From Mycobacterium gallinarum (lineage in GTDB: Bacteria; Actinomycetota; Actinomycetes; Mycobacteriales; Mycobacteriaceae): a DNA stretch of 64,000 bases. The translations under genes and the position numbers were made by a program. Location: NCBI RefSeq assembly GCF_010726765.1, contig NZ_AP022601.1:6026008-6090007 (forward strand). The letters run 5' to 3'. Each line of letters opens with the position of its first letter. Position 1 is the first letter of the stretch. Of the stretch, positions 29,956 through 40,047 are shown one piece after another. The notes beneath the pieces are model-generated. The model saw nothing but the letters and a program-made list of their open reading frames with translations. It ran no database searches and was not told the origin of the DNA.

Positions 29956-30851
29956 TGCGCTTCGGATTCCTCATCAATGAGGTCCTCACCGGTTTTCGTC
30001 GCAATGTGACGATGACTATCGCGATGATCCTCACCACGGCGATCTCGATCGGCCTGTTCGGCGGCGGCCTGTTGGTGGTGCGGCTGGCCGACCAGTCGCG
30101 CGACATCTACCTGGATCGCGTCGAGAGCCAGGTCTTTCTGACCAACGACGTCTCCGCCAACGACCCCACGTGTGACGCAGATCCGTGCAAGGCGCTGCGT
30201 CAGCAGATCGAGGACCGCGACGATGTGCGCTCGGTGCGCTTCCTCAACCGCGAAGAGGCGTACGCCGACGCTGTGAAGAAGTTCCCGGAATTCAAGGAAT
30301 TCGCCGGACAGGATGCGTTCCCGTCGTCGTTCATCGTCAAGCTCGACGACCCTGAACAGCATCAGAAGTTCGACGAGGCGATGGCCGGCCAGCCCGGGGT
30401 GCAGCAGGTGCTCAACCAGAAGGTGTTGATCGACCGGCTGTTCGCCGTCCTCGACGGCGTCAGGAACGCGGCGTTCGCGGTGGCCTTTGTACAGGCGATC
30501 GGAGCAATTCTCCTGATAGCCAACATGGTTCAAGTCGCCGCCTACACCCGGCGAACAGAGATCGGCATCATGCGACTCGTCGGCGCCAGCCGGTGGTACA
30601 CACAGCTGCCGTTCCTGGTCGAAGCGATGCTGGCGGCGTTCGTCGGTGTGGTGATCGCGATCGTCGGGCTCATTCTGGTTCGCGCCTTGTTCCTGGAAAG
30701 CGCTCTCGACCAGTTCTATCGGGCCAATTTGATCGCCAAGGTGGACTACGCGGACGTGTTGTACTTCAGTGCGCCCTGGATGTTGTTCCTCGGTCTGGCG
30801 ATGTCGGGCGTCACCGCGTATGTCACGCTGCGGCTGTACGTCCGAAGATAG
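29955..30851 (+). CDS. ftsX: Cell division protein FtsX
   Basis: This 298-residue four-helix membrane partner of FtsE has a first membrane segment at about residues 21-45, an extracytoplasmic domain to about residue 170 with a Cys pair (CDADPC) seen in mycobacterial FtsX, and three more membrane segments to the C-terminus. The motif [10 protein letters not shown] of the FtsX/MacB family lies near residue 200. GTG start, directly coupled to ftsE. Confidence 0.96.
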   Translation: MRFGFLINEVLTGFRRNVTMTIAMILTTAISIGLFGGGLLVVRLADQSRDIYLDRVESQVFLTNDVSANDPTCDADPCKALRQQIEDRDDVRSVRFLNREEAYADAVKKFPEFKEFAGQDAFPSSFIVKLDDPEQHQKFDEAMAGQPGVQQVLNQKVLIDRLFAVLDGVRNAAFAVAFVQAIGAILLIANMVQVAAYTRRTEIGIMRLVGASRWYTQLPFLVEAMLAAFVGVVIAIVGLILVRALFLESALDQFYRANLIAKVDYADVLYFSAPWMLFLGLAMSGVTAYVTLRLYVRR

Positions 30852-30853
30852 CC

Positions 30854-31348
30854 ATGGCGAAAAAAGCTGACCCGACACGGTCTGCCAACAACAAGGTCGT
30901 CGCCACGAATCGTAGAGCGCGGCACAACTATTCGGTGCTCGAGACGTTCGAGGCCGGAGTGCAGTTGGTGGGTACCGAGGTGAAGAGCCTGCGGGACGGG
31001 CAGGCATCGCTGGCCGACTCGTTCGCCACGATCGACGACGGTGAGGTGTGGCTGCGCAACCTGCACATCCCGGAGTATCACCACGGCAGCTGGACCAACC
31101 ACACGCCGCGGCGCAATCGTAAGTTGTTGTTGCACCGCAGCCAGATTGACAATCTGATCGGCCGGATCCGCGACGGCAACCTCACTCTGGTGCCGCTGTC
31201 GCTCTACTTCTCCGACGGCAAGGTCAAGGTCGAGTTGGCGCTGGCACGGGGTAAGGAAGCCCGCGACAAGCGGCAGGACATGGCGAAGCGCGACGCGCAG
31301 CGGGAGATCACCCGGGAGCTCGGCCGCCGGGCCAAGGGCATGACCTGA
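30854..31348 (+). CDS. smpB: SsrA-binding protein SmpB
   Basis: SmpB binds tmRNA and takes it to stalled ribosomes. The 164-residue protein has the family core [29 protein letters not shown] (in successive parts) and [17 protein letters not shown], and a basic C-terminal helix ([21 protein letters not shown]). It lies 2 bases after ftsX. Its RNA partner ssrA lies in the same window at about 44.7 kb. Confidence 0.97.
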   Translation: MAKKADPTRSANNKVVATNRRARHNYSVLETFEAGVQLVGTEVKSLRDGQASLADSFATIDDGEVWLRNLHIPEYHHGSWTNHTPRRNRKLLLHRSQIDNLIGRIRDGNLTLVPLSLYFSDGKVKVELALARGKEARDKRQDMAKRDAQREITRELGRRAKGMT

Positions 31349-31401
31349 TCAGCTTCGTCACCGCGCTGATCGCGGCGTTCGGTTACGGCGTAAGCGATTT
31401 C

Positions 31402-32223
31402 GTGGGAGGTATCGCCTCACGCCGGGTCGCCGCGCTGCGCGTGGTGGTGATCTCCTACCCGGTCGCGTTGATCCTGTTGACGGTGATCGCCATACCGGTC
31501 GGGGGAGTGGTCTCGACCCCGGCCGTGGTGTGGGGGCTGGCCTCCGGTGTCGCGCAGGCGTTCGGCGTCTGGTGGTTCTACGCCGCTTTGGGCGCGGGTC
31601 CGATCTCCGTTGTGTCACCCCTCACTGCGATCCTGGTCGCGGGCATCCCCGTTGGAGTCGGCCTGGCACTCGGTGAGCGTCCGGGTCCGTTGGCCGCCGT
31701 CGGTGTCGTTGTGGCGTTGGTGGCGGTGGTGCTCGTCAGCCGGGATGCCACCGATGAGCCGCTTGCGCGAAGAGCGACAGATACCGACGAGGACGACACG
31801 CGGCACAGGTTCACCGTGAAGGTCGCGTGGTTGACGGTGGGTTCCGGCGTAGCGTTCGGCATGAATTTCGTCCTGCTCGACCAAGTGCCGGTCGATGCCA
31901 AGCTGTGGCCGCTGGTGTTCGGCAGGCTCGCCGCCACAGCGATCGTGCTGCTGGCAGCGGTGCTCACCGCGAACCTGACCATTGAACGGGGTGTGCCGTT
32001 GCGGCTTGCGCTCACAGCGGCGGCGCTCGACACCGTCGCCAACGTCGCTACGTTGCTCGCACTGCAGTCCGGCATGCTGTCGTTGGCGGGGGTGCTGATC
32101 GCGCTGTATCCGGCCGCGACCGTGGTGTTGGCGATTGTCGTGCTGCGCGAGCGGGTGACCCGCTGGCAGGCGGTCGGCATGGCGTTGGCGTTGGCGGCCG
32201 TCGCGATGATCGCGGCGGGCTAA
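31402..32223 (+). CDS. EamA/DMT-family transporter
   Basis: This integral membrane protein has about ten hydrophobic segments in two EamA repeats. The GTG at 31402 gives 273 residues but cuts into the first helix: in-frame sequence upstream ([19 protein letters not shown]) continues a typical EamA first membrane segment back to the smpB stop. The true start may be a CTG at 31345 or another rare codon there, which would overlap smpB by 4 bases. Substrate unknown. Confidence 0.82.
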   Translation: MGGIASRRVAALRVVVISYPVALILLTVIAIPVGGVVSTPAVVWGLASGVAQAFGVWWFYAALGAGPISVVSPLTAILVAGIPVGVGLALGERPGPLAAVGVVVALVAVVLVSRDATDEPLARRATDTDEDDTRHRFTVKVAWLTVGSGVAFGMNFVLLDQVPVDAKLWPLVFGRLAATAIVLLAAVLTANLTIERGVPLRLALTAAALDTVANVATLLALQSGMLSLAGVLIALYPAATVVLAIVVLRERVTRWQAVGMALALAAVAMIAAG

Positions 32224-32289
32224 CCGATGTATGCAGTTTGCTCAGGTAGGGCATCATTGCATCCAGGTTTCGCGAGATAGCGGGATGAA

Positions 32290-34575
32290 ATGAACCGGGT
32301 GTCGGTGACGAACGGCCAGTTGCGCCTCGGACTGTTTGCCGGCGTCCTGGTGCTGCTGTGTGTCAACGCGTTGGCACTGTGGGGCGAGGCCACAGCGCGG
32401 CAGGTGCATTTCGCGCTCCAGACAATCGCGGGCATGGCGGCGTTGGTGTGTGCATTGACGGTGGCGTGGCGGGTGACCGGCCATGCGCGAACGTGGCGTC
32501 TGCTCGGTGTCGCAACCATCCTGTGCCACCTGGTCGGTGATGTGATCTGGTGGTCGAGCCGCGCAACTGCAGGCGGCACTGCACCGTGGCCGGCCGTCGT
32601 CGCGTATTTCGTCTCGGCTTCCTTGGCCCTGGCAGCGCTCGGCGTGCTCGCATCGGTTGGAGTCGGCATAGCTCCACCTCGCCGCGGTCCGATGCGCATC
32701 GCCCGCGTGGTCAACGGAATCGACGGGTTGGTAGCAGCCATAGCGTTTGTGACGCTCGCGATGATCGCTGGAGTCGGCGCTCTCAAAGGCGCTGCCTTAC
32801 CCCGATCCGGTAACACGGCGGTGGTGATCACATACACCGCGTTCCAAGTGGTGGTGGTCGTGTCGGCGGTGCTGATCGCGATGCTGTATCGGACCGATCG
32901 GCCCTATCGTGCGAACGTCCTTCTGCTCGCCGCCGGCTCATTGATGCTGATCAGCTCCGACCGTGTGGTCGCATATCTGCGAACGGTCGGATTCGAACGC
33001 GGCGATCTGTGGGGCGGCATCGGGTTCGTCCTGGGCTTGTTGCTGATCGCATACGGGATGCTGGAGCTGAAACAACCACCGGTCCCGGCCATCGACCGCG
33101 ACGCCATGGACTGGCTGAGGGTCCTACTGCCGTATCTCGGATTCGTGGGCACTGCGGTGTTGTTCGGGTTTCACGTGATGATCGGGCAGCGGCTGAGTTT
33201 ACCCGTCGTCTGCGGGGCCCTGGTCATGGTCGCGCTCGTCGCGGCCCGCCAGCTCATCGAGGTGCGGTCACAATGGAACCTGACCAGGCGCCTTTACGAA
33301 GCCCAGCGCAGACTGGCCCACCAGGTGTACCACGACGCATTGACTGGTCTGCCTAACCGGCTGATGTTCACCGAACGTCTCGACGAGGCGATGCTGGATG
33401 GCCGGTTTGTTTTGATCTTCATCGACCTCGATGACTTCAAAGAGGTGAACGACCGCTTCGGGCACGCGGCGGGCGACGACCTACTGCGCGCGATAGCGGA
33501 GCGCCTTGAACGGTGTGTCCGCGACACCGACACGCTGGCGCGGATCGGCGGCGACGAGTTCGCGATTTTGATCGACGGCGAGGTGGAACAGCTGGAGGGC
33601 GCGGCCGAACGTCTGCGGGTCGCACTGCGCGATCCATTTGCGCTGCACGGTACTTCGGTGCGAGTCAAGGCCAGTATGGGCCTGGTCAGGCCCGGAACCG
33701 AGGGCGTGGCGCAGACGTCCGACGATCTGCTGAGGCAGGCCGACATCTCGATGTATGCCGGCAAGCGGCTCGGCAAGGACACCGCCGTGGTCTATCAACC
33801 GTCTTCGGGTTCGACCATCGATTTTCCGACGGCACTGCGGAATGCCGACGGCGAGGCCCCGCCCGGCTTCCGGCTCGTCTATCAAGTGGTGGTGCAGTTG
33901 CCCGAGGGCAACCCGGTCGCCGTCGAAGCTCTGGCCAGGTGGACCACACCGACCGGAATCGAGATATCACCCGAGACGTTCGTTGCCGCGGCGGAGGCGG
34001 CGGGGCTGGCGGCAGACCTCGATGCGCTGGTACTCGACACCGCATGTCGTGACGTTCAGCAGGCAGGCCTGGACCTCGACATCCACGTGAACATCGGCGC
34101 GGGCCGGCTGGGTAACCCCACCTTCGAGCAGCAGGTGCGACTCGCGCTGACGCGACATCACCTCCCGCCGAACCGCCTGGTCGTGGAGATCACCGAGACG
34201 CTGCCCATCGTCGACCTCGCCCAGGCTGCGGCGCAGATCAAACGACTGAATGCGCTCGGTGTGAAGGTGGCGCTGGACGACTTCGGTGCGGGGTTCAATT
34301 CGCTGATGTACATGCACGCCCTGCCGGTGCAGATCGTCAAGCTGGACCGCGGCCTGGCCACCGCCGATCAGGCACGGGACCTGACGCTGTACCGCTCGGT
34401 CATCGGACTGTGCGACGAGCTCGGATTGACCGTGATCGTCGAGGGCATCGAGTCTGCCGCGCAGTCCGACGCGGTGTACCGCGCGGGTGGCCGCCTGGCC
34501 CAGGGCCATTTGTACGGGTATCCGGTGCCGATATCCGAACTGAGCGTGACGCCGGCGCGCGTCGGGCGGGTCTGA
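32290..34575 (+). CDS. Membrane-bound GGDEF-EAL cyclic-di-GMP protein
   Basis: This 761-residue protein has eight or more membrane segments (about residues 10-320), a GGDEF domain with intact RIGGDEF at about residues 418-424 and preceding DALTGLPNR, and an EAL domain. EAL motifs look complete: VEALARW (Glu546), VNIGAG, EITET, LDDFGAG, KLDRG, EGIES and AQGHLYGYP. Both synthesis and breakdown of c-di-GMP are therefore possible. The membrane sensor resembles no domain I can name. Confidence 0.93.
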   Translation: MNRVSVTNGQLRLGLFAGVLVLLCVNALALWGEATARQVHFALQTIAGMAALVCALTVAWRVTGHARTWRLLGVATILCHLVGDVIWWSSRATAGGTAPWPAVVAYFVSASLALAALGVLASVGVGIAPPRRGPMRIARVVNGIDGLVAAIAFVTLAMIAGVGALKGAALPRSGNTAVVITYTAFQVVVVVSAVLIAMLYRTDRPYRANVLLLAAGSLMLISSDRVVAYLRTVGFERGDLWGGIGFVLGLLLIAYGMLELKQPPVPAIDRDAMDWLRVLLPYLGFVGTAVLFGFHVMIGQRLSLPVVCGALVMVALVAARQLIEVRSQWNLTRRLYEAQRRLAHQVYHDALTGLPNRLMFTERLDEAMLDGRFVLIFIDLDDFKEVNDRFGHAAGDDLLRAIAERLERCVRDTDTLARIGGDEFAILIDGEVEQLEGAAERLRVALRDPFALHGTSVRVKASMGLVRPGTEGVAQTSDDLLRQADISMYAGKRLGKDTAVVYQPSSGSTIDFPTALRNADGEAPPGFRLVYQVVVQLPEGNPVAVEALARWTTPTGIEISPETFVAAAEAAGLAADLDALVLDTACRDVQQAGLDLDIHVNIGAGRLGNPTFEQQVRLALTRHHLPPNRLVVEITETLPIVDLAQAAAQIKRLNALGVKVALDDFGAGFNSLMYMHALPVQIVKLDRGLATADQARDLTLYRSVIGLCDELGLTVIVEGIESAAQSDAVYRAGGRLAQGHLYGYPVPISELSVTPARVGRV

Positions 34576-34593
34576 GTTCTGACGACGCGATTT

Positions 34594-34661
34594 CCGCGAG
34601 CGGCCGTGTTTGCCCCGCGACACGCCGCCAACTGCGTGCATTTTGGGGCCGCTCGTCGCGG
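34594..34661. terminator. Bidirectional hairpin between GGDEF-EAL and MerR genes
   Basis: Arms CCGCGAGCGGCC (34594-34605) and GGCCGCTCGTCGCGG (34647-34661) pair along their length with one bulge. It lies between convergent stops; TTTTGG precedes the right arm. Confidence 0.65.
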
Positions 34662-34672
34662 ACCGAGCGTGT

Positions 34673-35437
34673 TCATCCGCGTGGATGATCCTCTCGCGCA
34701 CTGAGATTGCGCACGATCTCGCCCGCCCTGCGCAGCACGTCCAACTGTGCCGGGTTGTACAGGTCGACCATTGCGGCACCGATCGCCTCCTCGGCGAATC
34801 GTTCTCCTCGCGGTGCATCCGAGCGGAACTCCGCGAGTTCGGGGTGCGCGTCGTTGATCGCCCGGATGTAGGGGGCGAGTCGTTCGGCGAGGTCGCGACG
34901 GGTCGCCTCGTCGGCCTCGGCAGGCAGATTGTCTAGTTCGGTCGCCGCGGGGTCATCCGGTGTCTCACGGATCATGTCCGCGTAGGTTCGCCTGCCGCGC
35001 GGTCCCAGCACACGGCTCAGCACGACGACGAGTTTGCGATCGGCGTCGGTCATCTTCGCCGCGGTGTCTGGCGCTACGAAGTCGGGGGGCAGATCCGTCG
35101 GCGCCGCGTGCTCCAGCAGCTCGCGGAGTTCGTCGCGGGCGCGCTGCAGGCGGTCGATCGTCTCGGTCAGTTCGGCGTCCAGCTCGCGCAGCGCCTGTTC
35201 GGGATGATCGTCGGATTCGCCCATCGCGGCGATCTGGGGGAGGGAGAAGCCGAGGTCGGTCAGCCGTTTGATGCGCACCAACCGGACGAGGTGCGCGACG
35301 CCATACTGCTTGTAGCCGTTGCTGCGACGTTCCGGCTCGGGCAGCAGGCCTATCTGGTGGTAGTGCCGCACCGCCCGCAGGCTGGTGCCGGCGAGTTCGG
35401 CGACTTCCCGGGTGCTCCACGCCACGGGTTCCATCAT
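34673..35437 (-). CDS. MerR-family transcriptional regulator
   Basis: This 254-residue regulator has an N-terminal MerR winged helix (STREVAELAGTSLRAVRHYHQIGLLPEP) and a coiled-coil segment around residues 85-112. The C-terminal 140 residues hold no Cys cluster, so a metal sensor is unlikely; the domain may bind a small organic ligand. Two adjacent ATG codons start the gene. It is divergent from the S9 peptidase 53 bases away. Confidence 0.88.
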   Translation of the reverse strand: MMEPVAWSTREVAELAGTSLRAVRHYHQIGLLPEPERRSNGYKQYGVAHLVRLVRIKRLTDLGFSLPQIAAMGESDDHPEQALRELDAELTETIDRLQRARDELRELLEHAAPTDLPPDFVAPDTAAKMTDADRKLVVVLSRVLGPRGRRTYADMIRETPDDPAATELDNLPAEADEATRRDLAERLAPYIRAINDAHPELAEFRSDAPRGERFAEEAIGAAMVDLYNPAQLDVLRRAGEIVRNLSAREDHPRG

Positions 35438-35490
35438 GGTTGATCAGCGCGAGTTGACTATGCCGTTACGTCCGAGTGTGCGATGGAGAC

Positions 35491-37386
35491 ATGGACAAAC
35501 CCGAGCGCATCTCCGTCGAAGACTTGTTCAAGTCGCCTGTCCGAGCGGGGGCGGCGATCTCCCCGGACGGCACTCGCGTCGCCTACCTCGCGCCGTGGCA
35601 GGACCGCCTGAACATCTGGGTGGCATCCCTCGACGGCGACTTCGGCGCGGACGCGCGCCGCGTTACCGCCGACGAGACCCGCAGCATCCTGCACTTCTCG
35701 TGGACCGATGACCCGCGTTGGCTGCTGTACCTCCAGGACACCGGCGGCGACGAGAACTGGCACATCTTTCGCGTCGATCTCGACGACCCGGCCGCCCCCG
35801 CCGTCGACCTCACCCCGTTCCCCGGGGTCATGTCGGCCTTCGAGCTGTTGCCCGACAAACCGGGCAAGGCGCTCGTCCACTCCAACAAGCGCGGCCCGAC
35901 GCAGATGGACGCCTACGAGCTCGATATCGCCTCGGGTGAGCTGACGATGCTCGCCGAGAACCCCGGTGACGTGATCGGCTGGCTGGCGAGCCGTCGCGGT
36001 GATCTGTTCGCGACGAAGCTGAACCGGGAAGGCGATCTGGAAGTCCTTCAGTGGGACAAGCAGGCCGAATCGCTGCGCTCCATCGCGCATTACGACGGCA
36101 AGGACTACACCATGGGCATGTATCCCATGGTGGTCACGCCCGACGGCACCGGGATCTGGATGGGGTCGAACGAGGGCACCGACCGCACCCGGCTCGTGCG
36201 GCTCGACGTCGCCGACGGCAAGCAGTACGCCGTCGACAGCCACCCGACGTTCGACGTCGACACCCGGGCCCAGGTGTGGGCCGGCCTACCGGAGCCGCTC
36301 ATCCAGAGCCGGGCCACCGGCAAGCTGCTCGGCGTCCGCTATCTCGGTGAGCGACAGGTCATTCAGGCACTCGACCCGCATTTCGCCGAGGTGCTCTCGG
36401 GTCTGGAGAAATTGTCCGACGGTGACATCGGCGCGCTGTCCTCCGACCTCAAGGGACGCAACTGGGTAGTCAGCTTCAATCACGACCGCGAACCCGGCGT
36501 CACCTTCCTCTACGACCACGAAACCGGCGAAAGCCGCGAGCTGTACCGTCCCTATCCGCATCTTGATCCAGCGCAGCTGGCGCCGATGCTCCCGGTGACG
36601 ATTCCCTCGCGCGACGGGCTCGACTTGCCTTCGTATCTGACGCTGCCGGTCGGGGTGCCGTCGAAGAACCTGCCGCTCGTCCTGGTGGTGCACGGCGGAC
36701 CGTGGGCGCGCGACGGATGGATGTACGCGCCGGCCGTCCAGTTGCTCGCCAATCGCGGATACGCGGTGCTGCAGGTCAACTTCCGCGGGTCGGCGGGATA
36801 CGGCAAGGCCTTCCAGAAGGCGGCGATCGGTCAGTTCGCGGGCAAGATGCACGACGATCTGATCGACGGCGTCAACTGGGCCGTCGAACAGGGTTACGCG
36901 GACCCGGATCGGGTCGCCATCTTCGGTGGCTCCTACGGCGGCTACGCGACGCTGGTCGGTGTCACGTTCACCCCGGAGGTGTTCGCCGCAGCGATCGACT
37001 ACGTCGGCATCTCCGATCTGTCCAACTTCATGCGGACGCTGCCCGAGATCGCGCGTCCGCACCTGGCGAACAACTGGCATCTGTTCGTCGGCAACCCCGA
37101 CGACCCGGAGCAGTTGGCCGACATGCTGGCTCGATCCCCGATCACGAAGGTCGACCAGATCCGCACGCCGCTGCTTGTTGTCCAGGGCGCCAACGACGTT
37201 CGTGTCGTGCAGGCCGAATCCGACAACCTGGTCGAGGCGCTGCGTAGTCGCGGGGTCGTGGAGGTCGAGTACATGGTCAAGGAGGACGAGGGCCACGGAT
37301 TCGTCAACCCGGACAACGTGATCGACATGTTCAACGCCGTCGACCGATTCCTGGCCAGGCACCTCGGCAAGCGGAAAAACGCATGA
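35491..37386 (+). CDS. S9-family (prolyl oligopeptidase-type) serine peptidase
   Basis: This 631-residue protein has an N-terminal beta-propeller and a C-terminal alpha/beta hydrolase domain. The catalytic triad is readable as Ser481 in FGGSYGGYA, Asp569 in QGANDVRV and His602 in EGHGFVNP. The oxyanion strand is VVHGGPWARDGW. No signal peptide is present, so it acts in the cytoplasm. ATG at 35491 was preferred to an in-frame GTG 15 bases upstream. Confidence 0.93.
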   Translation: MDKPERISVEDLFKSPVRAGAAISPDGTRVAYLAPWQDRLNIWVASLDGDFGADARRVTADETRSILHFSWTDDPRWLLYLQDTGGDENWHIFRVDLDDPAAPAVDLTPFPGVMSAFELLPDKPGKALVHSNKRGPTQMDAYELDIASGELTMLAENPGDVIGWLASRRGDLFATKLNREGDLEVLQWDKQAESLRSIAHYDGKDYTMGMYPMVVTPDGTGIWMGSNEGTDRTRLVRLDVADGKQYAVDSHPTFDVDTRAQVWAGLPEPLIQSRATGKLLGVRYLGERQVIQALDPHFAEVLSGLEKLSDGDIGALSSDLKGRNWVVSFNHDREPGVTFLYDHETGESRELYRPYPHLDPAQLAPMLPVTIPSRDGLDLPSYLTLPVGVPSKNLPLVLVVHGGPWARDGWMYAPAVQLLANRGYAVLQVNFRGSAGYGKAFQKAAIGQFAGKMHDDLIDGVNWAVEQGYADPDRVAIFGGSYGGYATLVGVTFTPEVFAAAIDYVGISDLSNFMRTLPEIARPHLANNWHLFVGNPDDPEQLADMLARSPITKVDQIRTPLLVVQGANDVRVVQAESDNLVEALRSRGVVEVEYMVKEDEGHGFVNPDNVIDMFNAVDRFLARHLGKRKNA

Positions 37387-38036
37387 CCGACGCCCACACC
37401 CCGACGGTGCTCGAGCGGATGGGCGGTGTGTCGGGACTGGTGTACGCCAGCGTGCCGACAATCGCCTACGTGATCGTGGATGCGATCGCGGGGTTGACAG
37501 CGGCCGTCGTGGTGGCCGTCGGCGCCGGCGCAGGACTGATCGTCGTGAGGTTGCTCCGCAAGGAGCCGTTGCAGCCGGCGGTGTCGGGGCTGCTCGGCGT
37601 CGTCGTCGCGGCGCTGATCGCGTACTACACGGGGTCCGCCGAAAACTATTTCCTGCCGGGGATTTGGCTCAGCCTGGCCATGACCGCGGTGTTCACCGCG
37701 TCCCTCATCGTGCGACGTCCGCTGATAGGAGTGGCGTGGAATCTAATGCGCAGTGCAGGCCCGGATCCGGCGTGGCGGAGTGACAAGACGGTGCTACACG
37801 CATTCGACATGGCGACGCTGGCGTTCGCCGCGGTCTTCGCCGCGCGGTTCGTCGTCCAGGATTCGCTGTACGACGCGGGGTCCGCGGGGTGGCTGGCGTT
37901 CGCGCGGATCGCGATGGGCTATCCGCTGCTGGCGCTGGCGTTGCTGGTGGTGTACTGGGCGGTGCGCCGCGCCAATCGGCGGCGCGTCGACGATGAGGCC
38001 AACGAGCGGATGGTCGGCCAAACAGTGGAGGCGTGA
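37383..38036 (+). CDS. DUF3159 membrane protein
   Basis: This 217-residue integral membrane protein has five to six hydrophobic segments and the DUF3159 features ENYFLPGIWLS and RRPLIGVAWNLMR. The family is actinobacterial with no known activity. It overlaps the S9 peptidase stop by 4 bases and the SGNH hydrolase start by 4 bases, so the three form an operon. Confidence 0.88.
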   Translation: MTDAHTPTVLERMGGVSGLVYASVPTIAYVIVDAIAGLTAAVVVAVGAGAGLIVVRLLRKEPLQPAVSGLLGVVVAALIAYYTGSAENYFLPGIWLSLAMTAVFTASLIVRRPLIGVAWNLMRSAGPDPAWRSDKTVLHAFDMATLAFAAVFAARFVVQDSLYDAGSAGWLAFARIAMGYPLLALALLVVYWAVRRANRRRVDDEANERMVGQTVEA

Positions 38037-39181
38037 AGCTGATCCAGCACCAGATCGAGGTCGGCCTGCTGCGCGGACTCGCCGAGCTCCAGCGCACCGG
38101 GCGAGGCTGGCTGCCGCACCGACTCCCTGCTCGAGCCCGCGCGCAGTGCGACGACCCGCAGTTGCTCGGTGCTGAATCACAGCCGTCCGGAGTGCGTTTC
38201 GCGCTCCGGACGGCCGCGAGTGCGATCGAGCTCGACGTCATCCGTACGCGCGTGGTGCTGGTCGGCGTACCGGAACGACCCGACGGCACAGTCGATCTCG
38301 TCGTCAATGGCCGCTTGGCCCGGCAGGCGGCGACCAGCGGTGGCGACGTGGTGCGCGTCGACCCGGCCACCGGGGACACCCGGGTGGACCCGGGCCCCGT
38401 CGCAACAGTCCGATTCGACCTGCCCGCCGGAGACAACGACGTCGAGATCTGGCTGCCGCACTACGAGCGCATCGAGCTGGTGGCGCTGCGCGCCGACGCC
38501 CCGATCGGCGCGCTACCGGAGGAGCGAAGGCGCTGGGTACACCACGGCAGTTCGATCAGCCAGGGGTCGAACGCCTCGAGTCCGACGACGACGTGGCCTG
38601 CGCTCGCTGCCGGGTCGGCGGGTGTGGATCTGGTCAACCTGGGATTCTCCGGAAGCGCGCTGCTCGATCCGTTCGTCGCCCGTGCCATCCGGGACCAGCC
38701 CGCCGACATCGTGAGCGTCAAGCTGGGCATCAACCTCGTGAACGCGGATCTGATGTCCCAGCGTGCCTTCGGTCCCGCTGTGCACGGTTTCCTGGACACC
38801 ATCCGCGACGGACATTCCGATACGCCGCTGATCGTTGTCGGCCCCCTGTACTGCCCGATCCACGAAACCACCCCGGGGCCAGGCGCTTTCGACGTCGCCG
38901 CGCTGGCCCGCGGCGAGGTCCGCTTCGTCGCGACGGGTGATCCGGCGCAGGCTGATCGGCCAGGCGGGCTGGGGAGGCTGACGCTCACGTACATTCGCGA
39001 TCAGTTGGCCGCGATCGTCGCACGCCGACAGGTCGACGACCCTGCGATCAGCTACCTCGACGGTCTGGCCCTCTACGGTCCGGCAGATGCCGACGCGCAT
39101 CCGTTGCCCGACAACCTGCATCCCGACGCGGCGACGCATCGACTGATCGGGGAGCGGTTCGCCAGGGCGCTGCTGCTCTAG
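38033..39181 (+). CDS. SGNH/GDSL-family hydrolase
   Basis: This 382-residue protein has an N-terminal carbohydrate-esterase-2-like beta domain and a C-terminal SGNH domain from about residue 165: WVHHGSSISQG (nucleophile Ser), GFSGSALLD, KLGINLVN (Asn) and DNLHPDAATH (Asp and His). GTG start overlapping the DUF3159 stop. No signal peptide. Likely an esterase on a sugar or lipid ester. Confidence 0.86.
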   Translation: MKLIQHQIEVGLLRGLAELQRTGRGWLPHRLPARARAQCDDPQLLGAESQPSGVRFALRTAASAIELDVIRTRVVLVGVPERPDGTVDLVVNGRLARQAATSGGDVVRVDPATGDTRVDPGPVATVRFDLPAGDNDVEIWLPHYERIELVALRADAPIGALPEERRRWVHHGSSISQGSNASSPTTTWPALAAGSAGVDLVNLGFSGSALLDPFVARAIRDQPADIVSVKLGINLVNADLMSQRAFGPAVHGFLDTIRDGHSDTPLIVVGPLYCPIHETTPGPGAFDVAALARGEVRFVATGDPAQADRPGGLGRLTLTYIRDQLAAIVARRQVDDPAISYLDGLALYGPADADAHPLPDNLHPDAATHRLIGERFARALLL

Positions 39182-39231
39182 GTGATACTGGTGGCGATTT
39201 AGTTAGATTGCCGAATTGTAGGAGCAGCCCG

Positions 39232-40043
39232 TTGGCCGAGTCGACGAGCACGCCGGGCACCGCGTATTTCGAGCGTCGTGACGACACCTTCCACCCTCGT
39301 GCCTTCGCCAGGGGTGGCTGGGGCGCACTGATCAGCGGACACGTGGTCGGCGGACTGTTGGGCTGGGCGGTCGAGAAATCGTTGACGATCCGGACTTTTT
39401 GCCAGCCCGGCTCACCGTCGACCTGCCGAGACCGGCCGCCATTGAACCCGTGGAGGTGCACACCCGCGAGATTCGCGGCGGAAAGCGGTTACGTCTGGTG
39501 GAGGCCGTCGTTCGCCAGGAGGGCAAGATCGTCGGCCAGGCGACGGGTCTTTTCCTGCGTCGTGGCGACCAGCCGAGCGGGACCATCTGGTCACCCCATG
39601 TCGAAATGCCGTCATTTCCAGCGGATGCGCAGCCACACGAGAATCCGTTGTTCGTCCGCACCTATGGCTGGGGACTGTCGATTCAAAATCCGGACGAAGA
39701 CTGGCCGGGCGACGGCGGTCAGAAGTACACATGGCTGCGGTTGACGCAGCCGTTGCTCGACGACACGCCGCTGACACCCTTCACGCGTGCAGCCATGGCG
39801 GCGGATGTGACGGCGTCCCTGGTGAATTGGAGTTCAGAGGGTCTGAAGTTCATCAACGCCGACTACACGCTGACGCTGAGCCGGCTCCCGGAGGGTGTGC
39901 ATATCGGTATGGCGTCGCACAGTCATTCCACACAGGACGGAATCGCGACTGGATCCGCCATCCTTTTCGACGAGGACGGCGAGATCGGCAGCAGCACATC
40001 CGTTTCGGTGGCGCAGTCGGGATTTGCCCCGCCTCCGCAGTGA
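39232..40043 (+). pseudogene. TesB-like acyl-CoA thioesterase, frameshifted
   Basis: Two pieces of one thioesterase lie in different frames. The N-terminal part starts at TTG 39232, 6 bases after an AGGAGC ribosome site, and reads GTAYFERRDDTFHPRAF and HVVGGLLGWAVEKSL. The C-terminal part continues from GAC at 39384 as DDPDFLPARLTVDLPRP to the stop at 40043. One missing base near 39379-39384 (probably a G before GACGAT) would rejoin them into about 270 residues, the family length. This may be a real mutation or a sequencing error. Confidence 0.85.
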
Positions 40044-40047
40044 CGGG

